A DNA stretch of 64,000 nt from NCBI RefSeq assembly GCF_009859475.1, contig NZ_CP044549.1:6253501-6317500 (forward strand). The letters are read 5' to 3'. Each line of letters begins with the position of its first letter. Within the stretch, counting starts at the first letter, position 1. A program made the translations under genes and the position numbers. This stretch comes from Hydrogenophaga sp. BPS33. Its GTDB lineage: Bacteria; Pseudomonadota; Gammaproteobacteria; Burkholderiales; Burkholderiaceae_C. This document shows, one piece after another, positions 18,604 to 27,253 of the stretch. Under the pieces are notes generated by a model. That model had not been told where the DNA came from. It was given only the letters and a program-made list of their open reading frames with translations, and searched no databases.

Positions 18604-19698
18604 ATGAACACCTCTGCACGCCTCTCACGCAGGCAATGGCTGCTGAGCGCAGCAGCGCTGGGCGTCACGCCTGTGTGGGGAAATTCACCCCATGCGGCGC
18701 GCCTGCTTTCGGCCTGGCAGACGTCGGATGAACACCGCATCGGTGTGATCGGTGTAAACGGCGCGCGCTGGTCGGTGCAGCGCTCGCTGGCGGTGCCCAC
18801 GCGCGCGCACGGTCTGCTGCACGAAGCCGATGGCAGCGTGCTGGCCACGGCGCGCCGACCGGGCGATTGGCTGCTGCGCTGGCACCCCCAAAGCGGGCGC
18901 ACGCAGTGGCACTGGATCGACGACGACCGCCGCTTCAACGGCCATGCCATCGCCAGTGCGGATGGCAACACGCTGTGGACGACCGAGACCGATCTGGCCA
19001 ACGCCCAAGGACGCCTCGGCGTGCGCGATGGCGCTTCGCTGGAAAAAACGGCCGAGTGGGCGACGCACGGCATGGACCCGCACGAGCTCATCGTGCTGCC
19101 CCGGCAGGTGGGCGAGATGGCGGCCGGCAGCCTGATCGTGGCCAATGGCGGCATTCCCACGCTGCCCGAGACCGGGCGCAGCAAGCGCCAGCTCGACCGC
19201 ATGGACGCCTCGCTGGTCGCGCTGGATCCGCGCGATGGCCGCCTGCTCGGTCAGTGGCGCCTTGAAGACCCGTTCCTCAGCATCCGCCACCTGGCGTGGG
19301 ACCCCGCTTCATCGACCGTGGGCATCGCGCTGCAGGCCGAGCACCCCGATGCCGATGCCCGGCAGCGTGCGCCGGTGTTCGCGGTGTGGAACGGTGAGCG
19401 CCTGCAAGCCTCGGTGAATCAACCGACCGTCAAGGGCTACGGCGGCGACATCTGCGCTTTGCCGCAGGGCGGCTTCGTGGTGAGCTGCCCGCGCGCGAAC
19501 ACGTTGGCCTTGTTCGGTAGCGATGCGCGGTGGCAACAGAACGTGGCGCATCGGCAGGCCTATGCCTTGGCCACCGCACAAGGACACTGGTGGGCCAGCG
19601 GTGCCGAAGGCGTGTGGTGCGCCCCTGAAGGCATCGACGCCAAGGCCACCACGCGCACGGGGCGTCTGCAGATCGACAACCACTGGGTGGCCGTGTAG
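18604..19698 (+). CDS. DUF1513 beta-propeller-like exported protein
   Basis: The 364-residue product starts three bases after the second imelysin. It has a short export signal with RRQW (SRRQWLLSAAALGVTPVWG), similar to but not a perfect twin-arginine motif. Repeated units such as HGLLHEADGSVLATARRPGDW, quoted in part, NGHAIASADGNTLWTTE, GMDPHELIVLP and SIRHLAWDP suggest a seven-bladed propeller. DUF1513 proteins close imelysin/DUF1111 operons in many proteobacteria (the PA4370 region of Pseudomonas aeruginosa has this gene set). The role is not known; conserved histidines might bind metal. A dispersed repeat follows the stop. Confidence 0.82.
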   Translation: MNTSARLSRRQWLLSAAALGVTPVWGNSPHAARLLSAWQTSDEHRIGVIGVNGARWSVQRSLAVPTRAHGLLHEADGSVLATARRPGDWLLRWHPQSGRTQWHWIDDDRRFNGHAIASADGNTLWTTETDLANAQGRLGVRDGASLEKTAEWATHGMDPHELIVLPRQVGEMAAGSLIVANGGIPTLPETGRSKRQLDRMDASLVALDPRDGRLLGQWRLEDPFLSIRHLAWDPASSTVGIALQAEHPDADARQRAPVFAVWNGERLQASVNQPTVKGYGGDICALPQGGFVVSCPRANTLALFGSDARWQQNVAHRQAYALATAQGHWWASGAEGVWCAPEGIDAKATTRTGRLQIDNHWVAV

Positions 19699-19707
19699 CT
19701 GCGGGTC

Positions 19708-19839
19708 CGTCTCCGGCGAGCGTGCCTCAACCCAGAGGCATCGAGGGACGGCTTTGCCGGCCCAAGATGCCGTCCCCCGCTCGAAGCGCCGCAGGCGCGC
19801 AACAGAGGGGGGAAGCCGCGTCAGCGGCGCAGGGGGGAG
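19708..19839 (-). repeat. Dispersed two-hairpin intergenic repeat, copy 3
   Basis: Same element as at 15772, inverted: GTGCCT...GAGGCATCGAGGGACGGC, GCCGGCCCAAGATGCCGTC, a G/C-run stem enclosing GCGCCGCAGGCGC, then GCCGCGTCAGCGGC. It fills the space between the DUF1513 stop and the ridA stop (convergent genes), so it may serve as a bidirectional terminator. Confidence 0.85.
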
Positions 19840-20223
19840 CTACATCCTCCAGGCCACGGCGTCGATTTCGACTTTCCAGCCCGGCTGGGCCAAGCCTGCA
19901 ACGAACAACAAGGTCGATGCAGGCCGCGCATCGCCGAGGTAACGTTTGCGCACCGCGCCGTACACCGGCAGATCCGCCGGATCGATGAGGAAGTGCTGCA
20001 CCTTCACCAGGTGTTCCACGCCCATGTCGGCGTCGGCCAGCACCGCCAGCAGGTTGCGCCAAGCCGCATCGGCTTGTGCCTCGACCCCATCGGCCAGGCT
20101 GCCGTCCGGCAGCACGCCGACCTGGCCCGCGATGTGCAGCCATCGGCCACCGGCGGGTGCGCAAATGCCGTTCGAATAAGCGCCCAGCGGAGCGGCGATG
20201 GTGATGGGGTTGTGTACTTTCAT
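19840..20223 (-). CDS. RidA family (YjgF/YER057c/UK114) protein
   Basis: The 127-residue product is full length for RidA enzymes, which hydrolyse reactive enamine/imine intermediates to ketones and ammonia. Visible features: PLGAYSNGICAPAGGRWLHI at the N terminus, AWRNLLAVLADADMG, VKVQHFLID, and the catalytic-type arginine in DARPASTLLFVAGL followed by VEIDAVA. ATG 20223 overlaps the upstream stop (ATGA), so it is translationally coupled to the 431-residue gene. It closes a nine-gene minus-strand operon, where it may clear an imine made by the diiron proteins (inference). Subfamily is not archetypal RidA: the usual glycine-rich start differs. Confidence 0.88.
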   Translation of the reverse strand: MKVHNPITIAAPLGAYSNGICAPAGGRWLHIAGQVGVLPDGSLADGVEAQADAAWRNLLAVLADADMGVEHLVKVQHFLIDPADLPVYGAVRKRYLGDARPASTLLFVAGLAQPGWKVEIDAVAWRM

Positions 20224-21515
20224 ACGGCGGTCGGGGTGGTGGTGCGTTGAGAAGGGTGGCGTATGGCGCTCGCCACCAGGGCGTCGAGCGAACCGTTGGC
20301 CCATGCGCGGTACAGCGCCTCGCTGGTGAACAGGGGCAATTGGAGGCGCTCGCATGCGGCGCACAAGGCCGCCGGCGGGCCTGGGCGCTGGTCGAGCGGC
20401 AGATGGTTGTCGGCCAGGTAGACCAACAGGCAGGGCGCGGCCATCCCGGCCCGTTCGTCTTCCACCTGGTGGCGCAAGCGCGCGGCTTCCATGGCCACGG
20501 TCTGTGCGTCGGCCTCGGTGCCGGCGGTGATCGCGATCAAGCTCACGGCCTGGTTCGCGCGGCTAAGCACGACAGCGCGCCGGCTGACCGTGACGCGCTC
20601 CTGCTGCCACCCACCGCCCGCGCAGGCGCGCGCAAAGTCGGCCAGTGCCCATGTGGGTTCGCCCGCGCACAAGCTCCAGCCCCACTCGAGCTGGCGGCGG
20701 CGCGCGGCGGCCGCGTCCCGGCGTTCCTGCAGGCGCAGCAGTTCGGTCTCGATCTGCTGCTGCTCCAACCGGCAATCCCGCAGCACCGGCGGGAGGCAGA
20801 TCGTGTCGGCAAGAAGGGGGGATGCGTGCTCATGGCGCAAGGACACGACGAGCCGCGCCAGCGCCTCCATCAAGACCCGTTGCTCCACCGCGCCGGCATC
20901 GGGCCGCAGCGCGGGCAGCAGCAGCACGCCACCGGGGTGGCGACGGTCGAAGCGCGCCACGCAGGCCTGCCCGACATGGGCGATCGGCATGCCAGCGCCG
21001 CCGTCGAGTGCAAAGGTCGGGCGCAACAGCGCGCGGGTGTCGTCGAAGAAGGCGGCGAAGGGTGCGCCAAAATCCGTGATCCGGGTCTCTTGCGCCAGGC
21101 CTTCAAGCGCCACGGGATCGCCCGGCAACGCTTCCAACAGGCTCAGCGGCACAGGCTCTTCCAGAGTGTGGAGCAGGAAATCAGGCGCTTCGGACACCAG
21201 AACCACCACCAGCGCGCCCTGCTGCAGCGCGGCCCCGATCGCGCGCCGCGCTTCGCGCGTGCGGTGCGCCAAGCGGTTCGACGCGGTGGGCGGCAGCACG
21301 CGCGCGCTGCGATCGCCTTCTACGTCGCGGTCCCAATGCCGCACCGTGTCGCCCAAGTCCCACACCAGCAAGTCGCAACGCACGGGCAGGTCCCGCCCGA
21401 ACGCGCATGAGGCCACGCCCTGCTCAATCGCCAGTGCGTCGACGCGGGCGATCGAGAGAAAGGGCAGGACCGCCGCAGGTTCGCCAGATGGCGTGGTACC
21501 GCGCCCAGCGGTCAT
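20220..21515 (-). CDS. Uncharacterised 431-residue protein of the diiron operon
   Basis: I do not recognise this family. The N-terminal 210 residues alternate beta and alpha (CDLLVWDLGDTVRHW, QQGALVVVLVSEAPDFLL, GGVLLLPALRPDAGAVE), as in a Rossmann- or amidotransferase-like fold. Residues 230-275 form a likely coiled coil (LEQQQIETELLRLQERRDAA). The last 150 residues are again alpha/beta (SLIAITAGTEADAQ, CLLVYLADNHLPLDQRP, LPLFTSEALYRAW) and loosely recall degenerate restriction-endonuclease-like folds. No signal peptide or membrane segment. Both ends overlap neighbours by four bases, so it is made in step with the esterase and RidA. No catalytic motif can be named with confidence. Confidence 0.75.
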   Translation of the reverse strand: MTAGRGTTPSGEPAAVLPFLSIARVDALAIEQGVASCAFGRDLPVRCDLLVWDLGDTVRHWDRDVEGDRSARVLPPTASNRLAHRTREARRAIGAALQQGALVVVLVSEAPDFLLHTLEEPVPLSLLEALPGDPVALEGLAQETRITDFGAPFAAFFDDTRALLRPTFALDGGAGMPIAHVGQACVARFDRRHPGGVLLLPALRPDAGAVEQRVLMEALARLVVSLRHEHASPLLADTICLPPVLRDCRLEQQQIETELLRLQERRDAAAARRRQLEWGWSLCAGEPTWALADFARACAGGGWQQERVTVSRRAVVLSRANQAVSLIAITAGTEADAQTVAMEAARLRHQVEDERAGMAAPCLLVYLADNHLPLDQRPGPPAALCAACERLQLPLFTSEALYRAWANGSLDALVASAIRHPSQRTTTPTAV

Positions 21516-22534
21516 GCCGACAACGCCTGCGGTTCGACCGCCAGCACACGGTCCAGGAAACGGCCCATGCTCTCGAAAGCCTGGCGCGGCGCTTCCATCA
21601 TGCGGCCGTAGGTGAGGAAGCCGTGCACCGCGCCCCGGTAGACCTCCAGTTCGGCGTGGCCGCCGTAGTCCTGCACGGCCTGGTGCAGCCGCAGGGAGTC
21701 GTCGAACAGCACGTCGAGTTCGCAGGCGCCGATCAGCATCGGCGGCAGCTTGCGCAGGCCGGCGAACATCGGGAACGCCTGCGGCACGGACTCGCCCAGA
21801 CGCCCACCGAGGTAGTGGTGCTCGTAGCGCACCATGGCGGCCTTGGACATGCCGAAGCGGCCATCGGCATAGGCTTCGTAAGAGCGCGTGGGGCGCACCG
21901 GCAGGTAGGCGCCGTACAACAGCAGAAGGGCATCGGGCATGCGCTCACCCGCGTCGCGCGCGCGCATCGCTTCCAGCAGCGCGAGGTTGGCGCCCGCCGA
22001 GTCGCCCGCGAGCACCCAGCGCGTGCCGGGCGGCCGCTCCCGGCGCAGCGCGGCCAGCACGCGCGTGAGGTCGTGGAAAGCGGCCGGGAACGGGTGCTCG
22101 GGAGCGAGCGAGTAATCCAGTGCGAGCACAGGGTGGCGCGTCGCATCGGCCAGGCCGCGCACGATCGCGTCGTGCGTCTCGATCGCGCCCACGCACCAGC
22201 CTCCGCCGTGCAGGTAGATGATCTCGGTGTCTTCGCGCGCGTCGATCGGCAGGTTGCGCCGCATGCGCACGCTGCGTCCCTCGATCACCATCTGCTGTTC
22301 TTCGGCACTGGCCATGCGCGGCGCCGTCTCGATCCACCACTTGCGCTCTTCGATCAGGGCGCGGCGCGCGTCCTCGAACGAAATCTCGTAGCGGCTGGGC
22401 TGACCCTTCTTGCGCTCGGTCAGGATGTCGAGCACGCGCTGCATCTCAGGCGTCGGCTGGGGCCGGTACGCCGGGGACGCATTGTCAAAAACATCGCCGC
22501 CATCGCTGGGCGGCTGCAGATCGGTCAATGTCAC
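21512..22534 (-). CDS. HSL-family alpha/beta hydrolase (esterase/carboxylesterase)
   Basis: The 340-residue product has the hormone-sensitive-lipase oxyanion motif HGGGW near 112 and the nucleophile motif GDSAG near 180. The acid lies in CELDVLFDDS and the histidine in AVHGFLTYG near 307. These enzymes hydrolyse small esters or amides. It starts at GTG 22534 with GGAGAG a few bases upstream, and its stop overlaps the next gene. No signal peptide, so cytoplasmic. In this operon it probably hydrolyses the imported compound or an ester product of it; the true substrate is unknown. Confidence 0.88.
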   Translation of the reverse strand: MTLTDLQPPSDGGDVFDNASPAYRPQPTPEMQRVLDILTERKKGQPSRYEISFEDARRALIEERKWWIETAPRMASAEEQQMVIEGRSVRMRRNLPIDAREDTEIIYLHGGGWCVGAIETHDAIVRGLADATRHPVLALDYSLAPEHPFPAAFHDLTRVLAALRRERPPGTRWVLAGDSAGANLALLEAMRARDAGERMPDALLLLYGAYLPVRPTRSYEAYADGRFGMSKAAMVRYEHHYLGGRLGESVPQAFPMFAGLRKLPPMLIGACELDVLFDDSLRLHQAVQDYGGHAELEVYRGAVHGFLTYGRMMEAPRQAFESMGRFLDRVLAVEPQALSA

Positions 22535-22571
22535 GCCTCTCTCCGTTCTTCAATGGGTCTTTCGCGCGGAC

Positions 22572-23504
22572 TCACACGAGCCCCAGGCGGTCATGCCGCA
22601 TAAGGGGCAGTTCGATGTCGAGTTCGCCCAGCCGTTGGCGCGAGCGCGTGAGCCAGTCCAGCAACACCGCTTCTTCGTCGGCCGCGACGGCGGCTCCCAG
22701 GCCGGCTTGCGCGAGCAAGCGGCGATCCTCCCTGTCCTGCGCCGTGTCGATCTCGGTGGCCAGCGTGGGCACGTGGTAGCCCTTCCACAGGACCTCGCCG
22801 ATCCAGCGGCCGATGTGCTCGGCCACGGCCGTGCGGGCGGTAGCGTCCATCTGCGCGGCGCGGTTCTCCAGGTACAACCAGCCGAAGGTGGCGTGGCGTT
22901 GCTTGGCCTGGGTGATCTTCTCCATCACCGTGGCCACCACGGGATGGCGGCTGTGCTGGCGGTACAGCGTGCTCAGGTCGAACTCCAGTCCGTCTTCCAT
23001 CGCGCAGTGCACCGCCACGTAGGGGTCGAGCGGCTGGCGGCCGTCGAGTGCAAGCCGATAGCGGTGCTGGTTGAACACCGCTTCCCACGCGGGATTCACA
23101 GGGCGATCGAGGTAGCCGCCGAGGTTCTCGGCGATCTGGTGAAAGCACTCGATATGCCAGGCCTCTTCGGTGTTGCGCACGGTCAGGAAGTACTTGGGAT
23201 CGGCCTCGCGCCCCATTTCCAGGCAGAAGCGCACCAGCAACGCGGGCGTCTCGGCCAGACCGGTGTATTCGGTCCAGGCGCGACGGCTCCAGACACGGCG
23301 CGCGGCGTCTCGCGTGGCTTCGTCGAAGGCGCTGGCGCGCAGGTCGTCCCAGACCACGTCGCGATAAGGATCCCAGCGCCCGACCTTGGCCTGCTCGTAG
23401 AGCGAGCGGATCGAATCGATGGTGGTGCTCAAACCCAGCGGAAAACGCTGCTCCACCAGGATGGCGGTGGTGCCGGTGCCAGGCGACGCTTGCAATGCGG
23501 TCAT
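22572..23504 (-). CDS. Ferritin-like diiron-type protein, subunit lacking one metal-ligand Glu
   Basis: The 310-residue product is a paralogue of the next upstream gene. Shared landmarks are RRAWTEYTGLAETPALL, TEEAWHIECFHQIAENLGGY, CAMEDGLEFD and QRHATFGW. In ferritin-like diiron oxygenases the ligands come as Glu, ExxH, Glu, ExxH. Here the first ExxH (E114/H117) and E170 are present, but the second motif reads K201-Q-R-H204, so the glutamate is a lysine. It may be a partner subunit of the complete homologue, or bind a different metal. Start ATG 23504 follows the upstream stop by three bases. Relatives are often labelled iron-containing redox enzyme family. Confidence 0.8.
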   Translation of the reverse strand: MTALQASPGTGTTAILVEQRFPLGLSTTIDSIRSLYEQAKVGRWDPYRDVVWDDLRASAFDEATRDAARRVWSRRAWTEYTGLAETPALLVRFCLEMGREADPKYFLTVRNTEEAWHIECFHQIAENLGGYLDRPVNPAWEAVFNQHRYRLALDGRQPLDPYVAVHCAMEDGLEFDLSTLYRQHSRHPVVATVMEKITQAKQRHATFGWLYLENRAAQMDATARTAVAEHIGRWIGEVLWKGYHVPTLATEIDTAQDREDRRLLAQAGLGAAVAADEEAVLLDWLTRSRQRLGELDIELPLMRHDRLGLV

Positions 23505-23507
23505 CCT

Positions 23508-24443
23508 TCAGATCTCCGTGTCGTACTTGTGGTGGCGGAACATCGGGATGTCGATGCCCCAGGCGTTCTTCATCTCCGCGCGGATGCGCGCCAGCGATGC
23601 AGCGAAGATGGGTTTCTCCAGTTCCTCGACGATGGCGCCCAGGCCGGCTTCCCAGGCCAGGCGGTCGTGCGCCATTTCGACTTCGGTGGAGGGTGACGAA
23701 GGCGCCAGCCACGCCGAGTGGTAGCCGTTGAGCTCGACCTTCTCGATCATGGTGATCACCGCCTGGCGCATGTTCTCGATCTCATCGGCTGTCATGTGCG
23801 GCAGGCGGCTCTGGATGAAGTGCCAGCCGAACGCGCAGTGGCGTACCTCGTCGCGCATGATGAATTTGCAGATCTGGCGCGCCACCGGGTTGGGCGTGAT
23901 CTCCACGAGGTGACGGAACACGTCGAACGCGATCTCCTCGGCCGCGCACACCAACGCGGCAATGGTGCTCTCCAGGCTGGCATCGGGATCGAGCGCAGCG
24001 CGGCGCACGCCGTGCGTGGCCACAGCGCCCTGGTACTCGGTCTTGGCCGGCGCTTCGAAATAGCCACCGAGTTTCTCGGCCATGCGGTAGCAGGCCTCGG
24101 CATGGCGCGACTCTTCTTGCGAACGCAGCGTGAAGTAGAGCTGCATGTCGGGCGCGAACTTGCCCACGCAATAGCGAATCTGCAGCGTCGGGCTCTCGGA
24201 GATCGCGCCGTACTCGCTCCAGGCGCGCCGGCTCCAGTAGTAACGCGCGCCCAAGCGCTGCTCTTCGGTGTAGTCCTCGGGGCGCAGGGCGTCCCAGTCC
24301 ACATCGGTAGCGGGGTTCCACTGGTTGTGCGTGGCGTTGCGCAGCAGGTCGCGGATGCGCGGGATGCGCACGCCCAGGTCGAGCGGGAAACGCTGCTCGG
24401 GACGGTCCAGGATGGTGGGTACTTCGAGATACGCGGTGCTCAT
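23508..24443 (-). CDS. Ferritin-like diiron oxygenase-type protein with full ligand set
   Basis: The 311-residue product has the expected four-helix ligand pattern: E83 in SESPTLQIRY, E111-S-R-H114, E169 in CAAEEIAFDVF and E199-V-R-H202 in RDEVRHCAFGW. This spacing fits diiron proteins of the ribonucleotide-reductase/AurF-like group, which activate O2 for hydroxylation, N-oxygenation or C-C cleavage. No membrane segment. ATG 24443 was chosen; a 12-residue longer start would overlap the upstream stop. Immediately downstream is its degenerate paralogue, and upstream is the ABC transporter operon. It is the probable catalytic heart of the locus; substrate unknown. Confidence 0.84.
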   Translation of the reverse strand: MSTAYLEVPTILDRPEQRFPLDLGVRIPRIRDLLRNATHNQWNPATDVDWDALRPEDYTEEQRLGARYYWSRRAWSEYGAISESPTLQIRYCVGKFAPDMQLYFTLRSQEESRHAEACYRMAEKLGGYFEAPAKTEYQGAVATHGVRRAALDPDASLESTIAALVCAAEEIAFDVFRHLVEITPNPVARQICKFIMRDEVRHCAFGWHFIQSRLPHMTADEIENMRQAVITMIEKVELNGYHSAWLAPSSPSTEVEMAHDRLAWEAGLGAIVEELEKPIFAASLARIRAEMKNAWGIDIPMFRHHKYDTEI

Positions 24444-24471
24444 GAATGGCTTTCGGGGATGGCGGTGGACA

Positions 24472-25557
24472 TCAGGCACTGCGCCGCAGCTCGGCCGCGA
24501 CGGCGTCGCGCACGTTCGGCGGTGTGGCGCTCATGAGCCACTCCTTGATCTTGATTTTTTCCGGGTAGATCTTGAGTTCGTGGAAGCTGTCGGCCAGGCG
24601 TTGCACTTCGTTGGCGGTGTTCTCGTCGACCGCTTTGAGGCTGCCCGCGCCGGAGTACGAGAGCAGGCGGTTCTTGGCCAGGTAGAGGTACACGTCGTGC
24701 TCCATCGGATTGTTGCCGAAGCCGCCGAGCTTCTGGAACTGGCCCACCACCTCTTCGGGCTTGGCCTCGAGCTGGCGCTGCGCGTCGCGCACGTTGCGCA
24801 GCAGGATGGCGACAGCTTCGGGATGGTCCTTGGCGAACTGTTCGCGCGCGACGAAGAAGCCGTAGTCGTAGGTCTTCACGCCGGGCAGCATGGTGGCGTT
24901 GTAGCGGCGGCGCGCCAACTCCATCGTGGGCTGCCACGACAGCCAGGCGTCGATGCGCTTGTTGGCGAAGGCGGCTTCCGCATCGGGCGCGGCCAGGTTC
25001 ACGTACTGGATGTCCGAGAGCTTCATGCCCGCAGCCTCGAGTGTGCGCACCAGGGCGTAGGTGCCGGTGGTACCGCGGTGGTCGGCCACGCGCTTGCCCT
25101 TGAGGTCCTGCACGCTCTTGATGCCCGAGTCGGCGTGGACCAGCAGGTAGCAGGTGTCGCTGGGCAAGGGATACACGCCCAGCGGCACCACCGGCACCTT
25201 GCCGCCCACCGCGTAGATCATGGCGGTGGAGGTGGCGAAGGAGAAGTCGATCGCGCCACCGCGAATGGCTTCAATGATGGGCAGCGTGGCGGGGAAGCCC
25301 GGGCGCCAGTCGATCTTGGCGCCCCCCAGGTCCTTCGACGGGTTCATGCCGCCGATGCCGTAGCGCAGCACGGTGCCCGGCTCGGCCTTGCCTTCGCCGA
25401 TCAACGCGTAGCGGATGGACGCGGGCATCTTGCCCTGCGCCAGGGACAGGCCGGGCACGGCGCTCAGCACGGTGCCGCCGGCGGCGGCCGTCAACAGCGA
25501 ACGGCGCGACAGCGCGCAGGACGATGGGGAGCAAACAGACGAAGACAGGCTAGACAT
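24472..25557 (-). CDS. ABC transporter substrate-binding protein, SsuA/TauA/NMT1 type
   Basis: The 361-residue precursor begins with an export signal containing SRRSLLTAAAGG, twin-arginine-like, and a signal cleavage region ending SLAQG. The ligand-binding protein fold is clear: RGGAIDFSFATSTAMIYAVG, VHADSGIKSVQDLKGKRVA, TYALVRTLEAAGMK and AFANKRIDAWLSWQPTMEL, each quoted in pieces. This family binds sulfonates, taurine, nitrate, or pyrimidine precursors. ATG 25557 is preferred because GGAG lies six bases upstream; ATG 25569 has none. It delivers the unknown substrate to the permease/ATPase pair upstream. Confidence 0.87.
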   Translation of the reverse strand: MSSLSSSVCSPSSCALSRRSLLTAAAGGTVLSAVPGLSLAQGKMPASIRYALIGEGKAEPGTVLRYGIGGMNPSKDLGGAKIDWRPGFPATLPIIEAIRGGAIDFSFATSTAMIYAVGGKVPVVPLGVYPLPSDTCYLLVHADSGIKSVQDLKGKRVADHRGTTGTYALVRTLEAAGMKLSDIQYVNLAAPDAEAAFANKRIDAWLSWQPTMELARRRYNATMLPGVKTYDYGFFVAREQFAKDHPEAVAILLRNVRDAQRQLEAKPEEVVGQFQKLGGFGNNPMEHDVYLYLAKNRLLSYSGAGSLKAVDENTANEVQRLADSFHELKIYPEKIKIKEWLMSATPPNVRDAVAAELRRSA

Positions 25558-25614
25558 CGGGAACTCCATGAAAGTGGTGAAAGAAGGCGGGGAAGGTGGT
25601 AACGGACAAAGAGC

Positions 25615-26328
25615 TCAATGGATGAGACTCTCGAGAAGCGACTCTTTCATCTTGGCGAGATGGGCGTCGCCGCGGTGGCGCGGGCGTGGCAGGTCGATGC
25701 GGATGTCTTGCAGCACGCCGCCGTCGCCGATGACGATCACGCGGTCGGACAGCACCAGGGCCTCCTCGACGTCGTGCGTGACGAGCATGACGGTGCAAGG
25801 CTTCTCCAGCCAGAGCCTCTCGAGCAGTTGCTGCGCGGTCACCCGGGTGAGCGCGTCCAGCGCGCCGAAGGGTTCGTCGAGCATCAGCCAGTCCGGGTGC
25901 TGAATCAGCGCGCGCGCTAGTGCCACGCGCTGGCGCTGGCCACCCGAGAGCTGCGAGGGCCACAGCGTTTCCTTGCCCTGCAGGCCAACGGCCTTCATGA
26001 GTGTGAGCGCGTCTTGTTCGCGGCCGTTGAGGCCCAGTTGCACGTTCTGCAACGCGGTGCGCCACGGCAGCAGGCGGTCTTCCTGGAACATCACGCGGAT
26101 GGTGGGCGGCGCGTGGTCCGCGCGCTGCCCCACAGGCGAGATCTGGCCGCGCACCGGCTTCTCCAGTTTGGAGATCAGGCGCAGCAAGGTGCTCTTGCCG
26201 GTGCCGCTGGCGCCCAGGAAGGAGACGAAGCTGCCAGGCTCGATGTCGAGATCGAGACGGTCGAACACGCGGCTGGCGCCGTAGCTGTGACCCAGGTCGC
26301 GGATCTGGAGGCCGACGACGGCGTTCAT
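25615..26328 (-). CDS. ABC transporter ATP-binding protein (SsuB/TauB type)
   Basis: The 237-residue ATPase has Walker A GASGTGKST, signature LSGGQRQRVALARAL, Walker B WLMLDEPFGALD and the switch histidine in VMLVTHD. It powers import by the adjacent permease. Start ATG 26328 overlaps the permease stop (ATGA). The substrate follows the binding protein and cannot be told from the ATPase. A longer upstream reading in this frame was discarded as it crosses the permease gene. Confidence 0.93.
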   Translation of the reverse strand: MNAVVGLQIRDLGHSYGASRVFDRLDLDIEPGSFVSFLGASGTGKSTLLRLISKLEKPVRGQISPVGQRADHAPPTIRVMFQEDRLLPWRTALQNVQLGLNGREQDALTLMKAVGLQGKETLWPSQLSGGQRQRVALARALIQHPDWLMLDEPFGALDALTRVTAQQLLERLWLEKPCTVMLVTHDVEEALVLSDRVIVIGDGGVLQDIRIDLPRPRHRGDAHLAKMKESLLESLIH

Positions 26329-27191
26329 GGTTGGGCTCCTCGGGGTTGGTAGCTGCTGTGCCAGCGAAGCACGCGCGCTTCGACCAGGCGGGTCAATTGG
26401 TCGGCCAGCAGGCCGGCGAACGAATAGATCAGGATGGCCAGGATGACGCGGTCGTTGCGCATCATTTCGCGCGCGTTCTGCGCGATGAAGCCAATGCCGT
26501 CCTGCGCGTTGATGGTCTCGGCCACCACCAGCGTGAGCCAGGCCACGCCGAGTGAGTAGCGGATGCCGGTGAGGATGGAGGGCATCGCACCCATGAGGAT
26601 GACGTCGCGGATCAGCTCCCACTGGTTCAGGCCGTAGGCGCGGCCCAGCTGGATGAGGCGCGCGTCCACGTTCTTGATGCCGTTGACCGTGTTCAGGTAC
26701 ACCGGGAACAGCGTGCCCATGGCCACGAGAATGATCTTGGGCTCTTCGCCGATGCCGAACCACGCGATCATCAAGGGCACGAGCGCGAGGTGGGGCACGA
26801 CGCGCACCATCTGCAGCGTGCGGTCGACCAGGCCTTCGGCCACGTTGGACATGCCGACCAGGAAGCCCAGCACCAGGCCGAGCGTGGCACCGATGCCGAA
26901 GCCCGCGGCGATGCGCATCAGGCTGACCCCGATGCCCTTCTGCAGCTCGCCCGTTTCCATCAAGTCGAGCGCGGCCTGCAGCACAGCGGTGGGTGCCGGC
27001 AGCGTGCCGGGCGAGACCCAGGCAAAGGTGGCCGACGCTTGCCACAGGATCAACGCACAGATCGGCACGATCCAGGGCAGCAGGTGGTGGAAGTTGAAGC
27101 GCGGCGGGCGCGCGCGTATGGCGCTGGCGGCCTGCGCGGCGGCGGACTCCAGCGGCGGGGCAACGGCGGATGAAGAGCTGGGCGATGTCAC
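26325..27191 (-). CDS. ABC transporter permease (SsuC/TauC type)
   Basis: The 288-residue membrane protein has about six helices (PWIVPICALILWQASATFAW, GFGIGATLGLVLGFLVG, LALVPLMIAWFGIGEEPKI in part) and the EAA loop VARLIQLGRAYGLNQWELIRDV-like segment, visible as GRAYGLNQWELIRD. It starts at GTG 27191 with AAGGA upstream at five bases spacing. The preceding 71 residues of the open frame are shadow sequence. It forms the channel of the importer. Confidence 0.9.
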   Translation of the reverse strand: MTSPSSSSAVAPPLESAAAQAASAIRARPPRFNFHHLLPWIVPICALILWQASATFAWVSPGTLPAPTAVLQAALDLMETGELQKGIGVSLMRIAAGFGIGATLGLVLGFLVGMSNVAEGLVDRTLQMVRVVPHLALVPLMIAWFGIGEEPKIILVAMGTLFPVYLNTVNGIKNVDARLIQLGRAYGLNQWELIRDVILMGAMPSILTGIRYSLGVAWLTLVVAETINAQDGIGFIAQNAREMMRNDRVILAILIYSFAGLLADQLTRLVEARVLRWHSSYQPRGAQP

Positions 27192-27253
27192 AGAGATTCC
27201 TTTGGAGAAGGGGTGTGAGAAAGGGCGGAAGGCGGGCCGACGAAGCGCAGTGC

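Noticed and set aside
25558..25569. Longer start of the ABC binding protein at 25569
   Set aside because: No ribosome-binding site before it, whereas GGAG precedes ATG 25557.
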